Below are positions 63,874-64,000 of a stretch of DNA of 64,000 nt, one piece after another. The position numbers and the translations under genes were made by a program. Under the pieces are notes generated by a model. The model saw nothing but the letters and a program-made list of their open reading frames with translations, had not been told where the DNA came from and made no database searches. Location: the NCBI RefSeq assembly GCF_021538675.1, contig NZ_JAJUKH010000009.1, positions 113,566-177,565 on the forward strand. The letters are read 5' to 3'. How positions within the stretch are numbered: the first letter of the stretch is position 1; every line of letters begins with the position of its first letter. Source of the stretch: Paenarthrobacter sp. AR 02 (GTDB lineage: Bacteria; Actinomycetota; Actinomycetes; Actinomycetales; Micrococcaceae).

Positions 63874-64000
63874 TGAAGTGGTCCCCGAAAGTTGGACCGC
63901 TAAATAGATGTTAGGCCGCGAGGGTCTGAGCACGGTATTCCACCGGGCTCAGGCCCTTTAGCTTTGTTGAGATTCTTTTGGTGTTGTACCAGTGGATGTA
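63874..64000 (-). mobile_element. IS3-family insertion sequence, right end of the transposase gene (truncated by window)
   Basis: The element's end begins at about 63874 with TGAAGTGGTCCCCGAAAG, followed by TTGGAC, a terminal inverted repeat of the type seen in IS3-group elements. It lies 37 bases after the BCCT stop and contains the C-terminal end of the transposase gene. The other end is outside the window. Confidence 0.85.
63911..64000 (-). CDS. IS3-family transposase OrfB, C-terminal fragment (5' end outside window)
   Basis: The last 29 codons read YIHWYNTKRISTKLKGLSPV followed by EYRAQTLAA and a stop at 63911. This is the characteristic C-terminus of the rve-type integrase-domain transposase of IS3-family elements (YNxxRxHxxLxxxSPxxYR pattern). 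The catalytic DDE residues lie further upstream, beyond the window. Confidence 0.88.
   Translation of the reverse strand, partial: YIHWYNTKRISTKLKGLSPVEYRAQTLAA

Overview
The window is high-GC DNA with a strong third-position GC bias and many GTG or TTG starts. Several proteins match, from memory, enzymes characterised in Arthrobacter: choline oxidase with His99/Ser101, and an 830-residue dimethylglycine oxidase. This points to a soil actinobacterium of the Arthrobacter/Paenarthrobacter/Pseudarthrobacter group. It looks like ordinary chromosome, rich in catabolic genes. One insertion sequence runs off the right end. No rRNA, tRNA, CRISPR array, prophage or recognisable defence system was seen, and no gene-free stretch exceeds about 300 bases.

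Region 1 (1-18933) is a sugar-acid utilisation island, almost all on the minus strand. It encodes glucuronate isomerase (uxaC), fructuronate reductase (uxuB), a UidB-like glucuronide symporter, ManD-type mannonate dehydratase, and a gluconokinase frame that runs without a stop into a glycoside hydrolase family 3 domain. A peptide/oligosaccharide-type ABC transporter, including a fused permease-ATPase, is followed by a TIM-barrel isomerase and a Gfo/Idh/MocA oxidoreductase. A second isomerase plus oxidoreductase pair and two LacI regulators complete the island. Copies of a GGCAACCGGTTGCC-like palindrome precede most of its transcription units.

Region 2 (18966-25416) is mixed: NAD synthetase, several small regulators (PadR, MerR/TipA-like, TetR, HxlR with a glyoxalase-like partner), a membrane-anchored sulfite-oxidase-like molybdoenzyme and a lipoprotein. 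Several regulators have clear palindromic operators.

Region 3 (25485-45952) holds betaine aldehyde dehydrogenase and choline oxidase, a permease, acyl-CoA metabolism genes, an efflux/aldo-keto reductase/XRE regulator group sharing a duplicated 38-bp site, a TenA protein, a valine-degradation operon (mmsA, hydrolase, mmsB, enoyl-CoA hydratase) and a photolyase.

Region 4 (46028-63837) continues choline catabolism. It holds a Rieske glycine betaine demethylase with its reductase, then purU, dimethylglycine oxidase, a methenyl-THF cyclohydrolase, a FolD lacking the catalytic lysine, a YdeP-type molybdoenzyme, glutathione-independent formaldehyde dehydrogenase, moeA and a BCCT betaine transporter. 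Together with codA/betB these genes can import betaine or make it from choline, strip methyl groups, and send the released one-carbon units through tetrahydrofolate and formate to CO2. The sarcosine-oxidising step is not in this window. The window ends in the 3' end of an IS3-family transposase gene.
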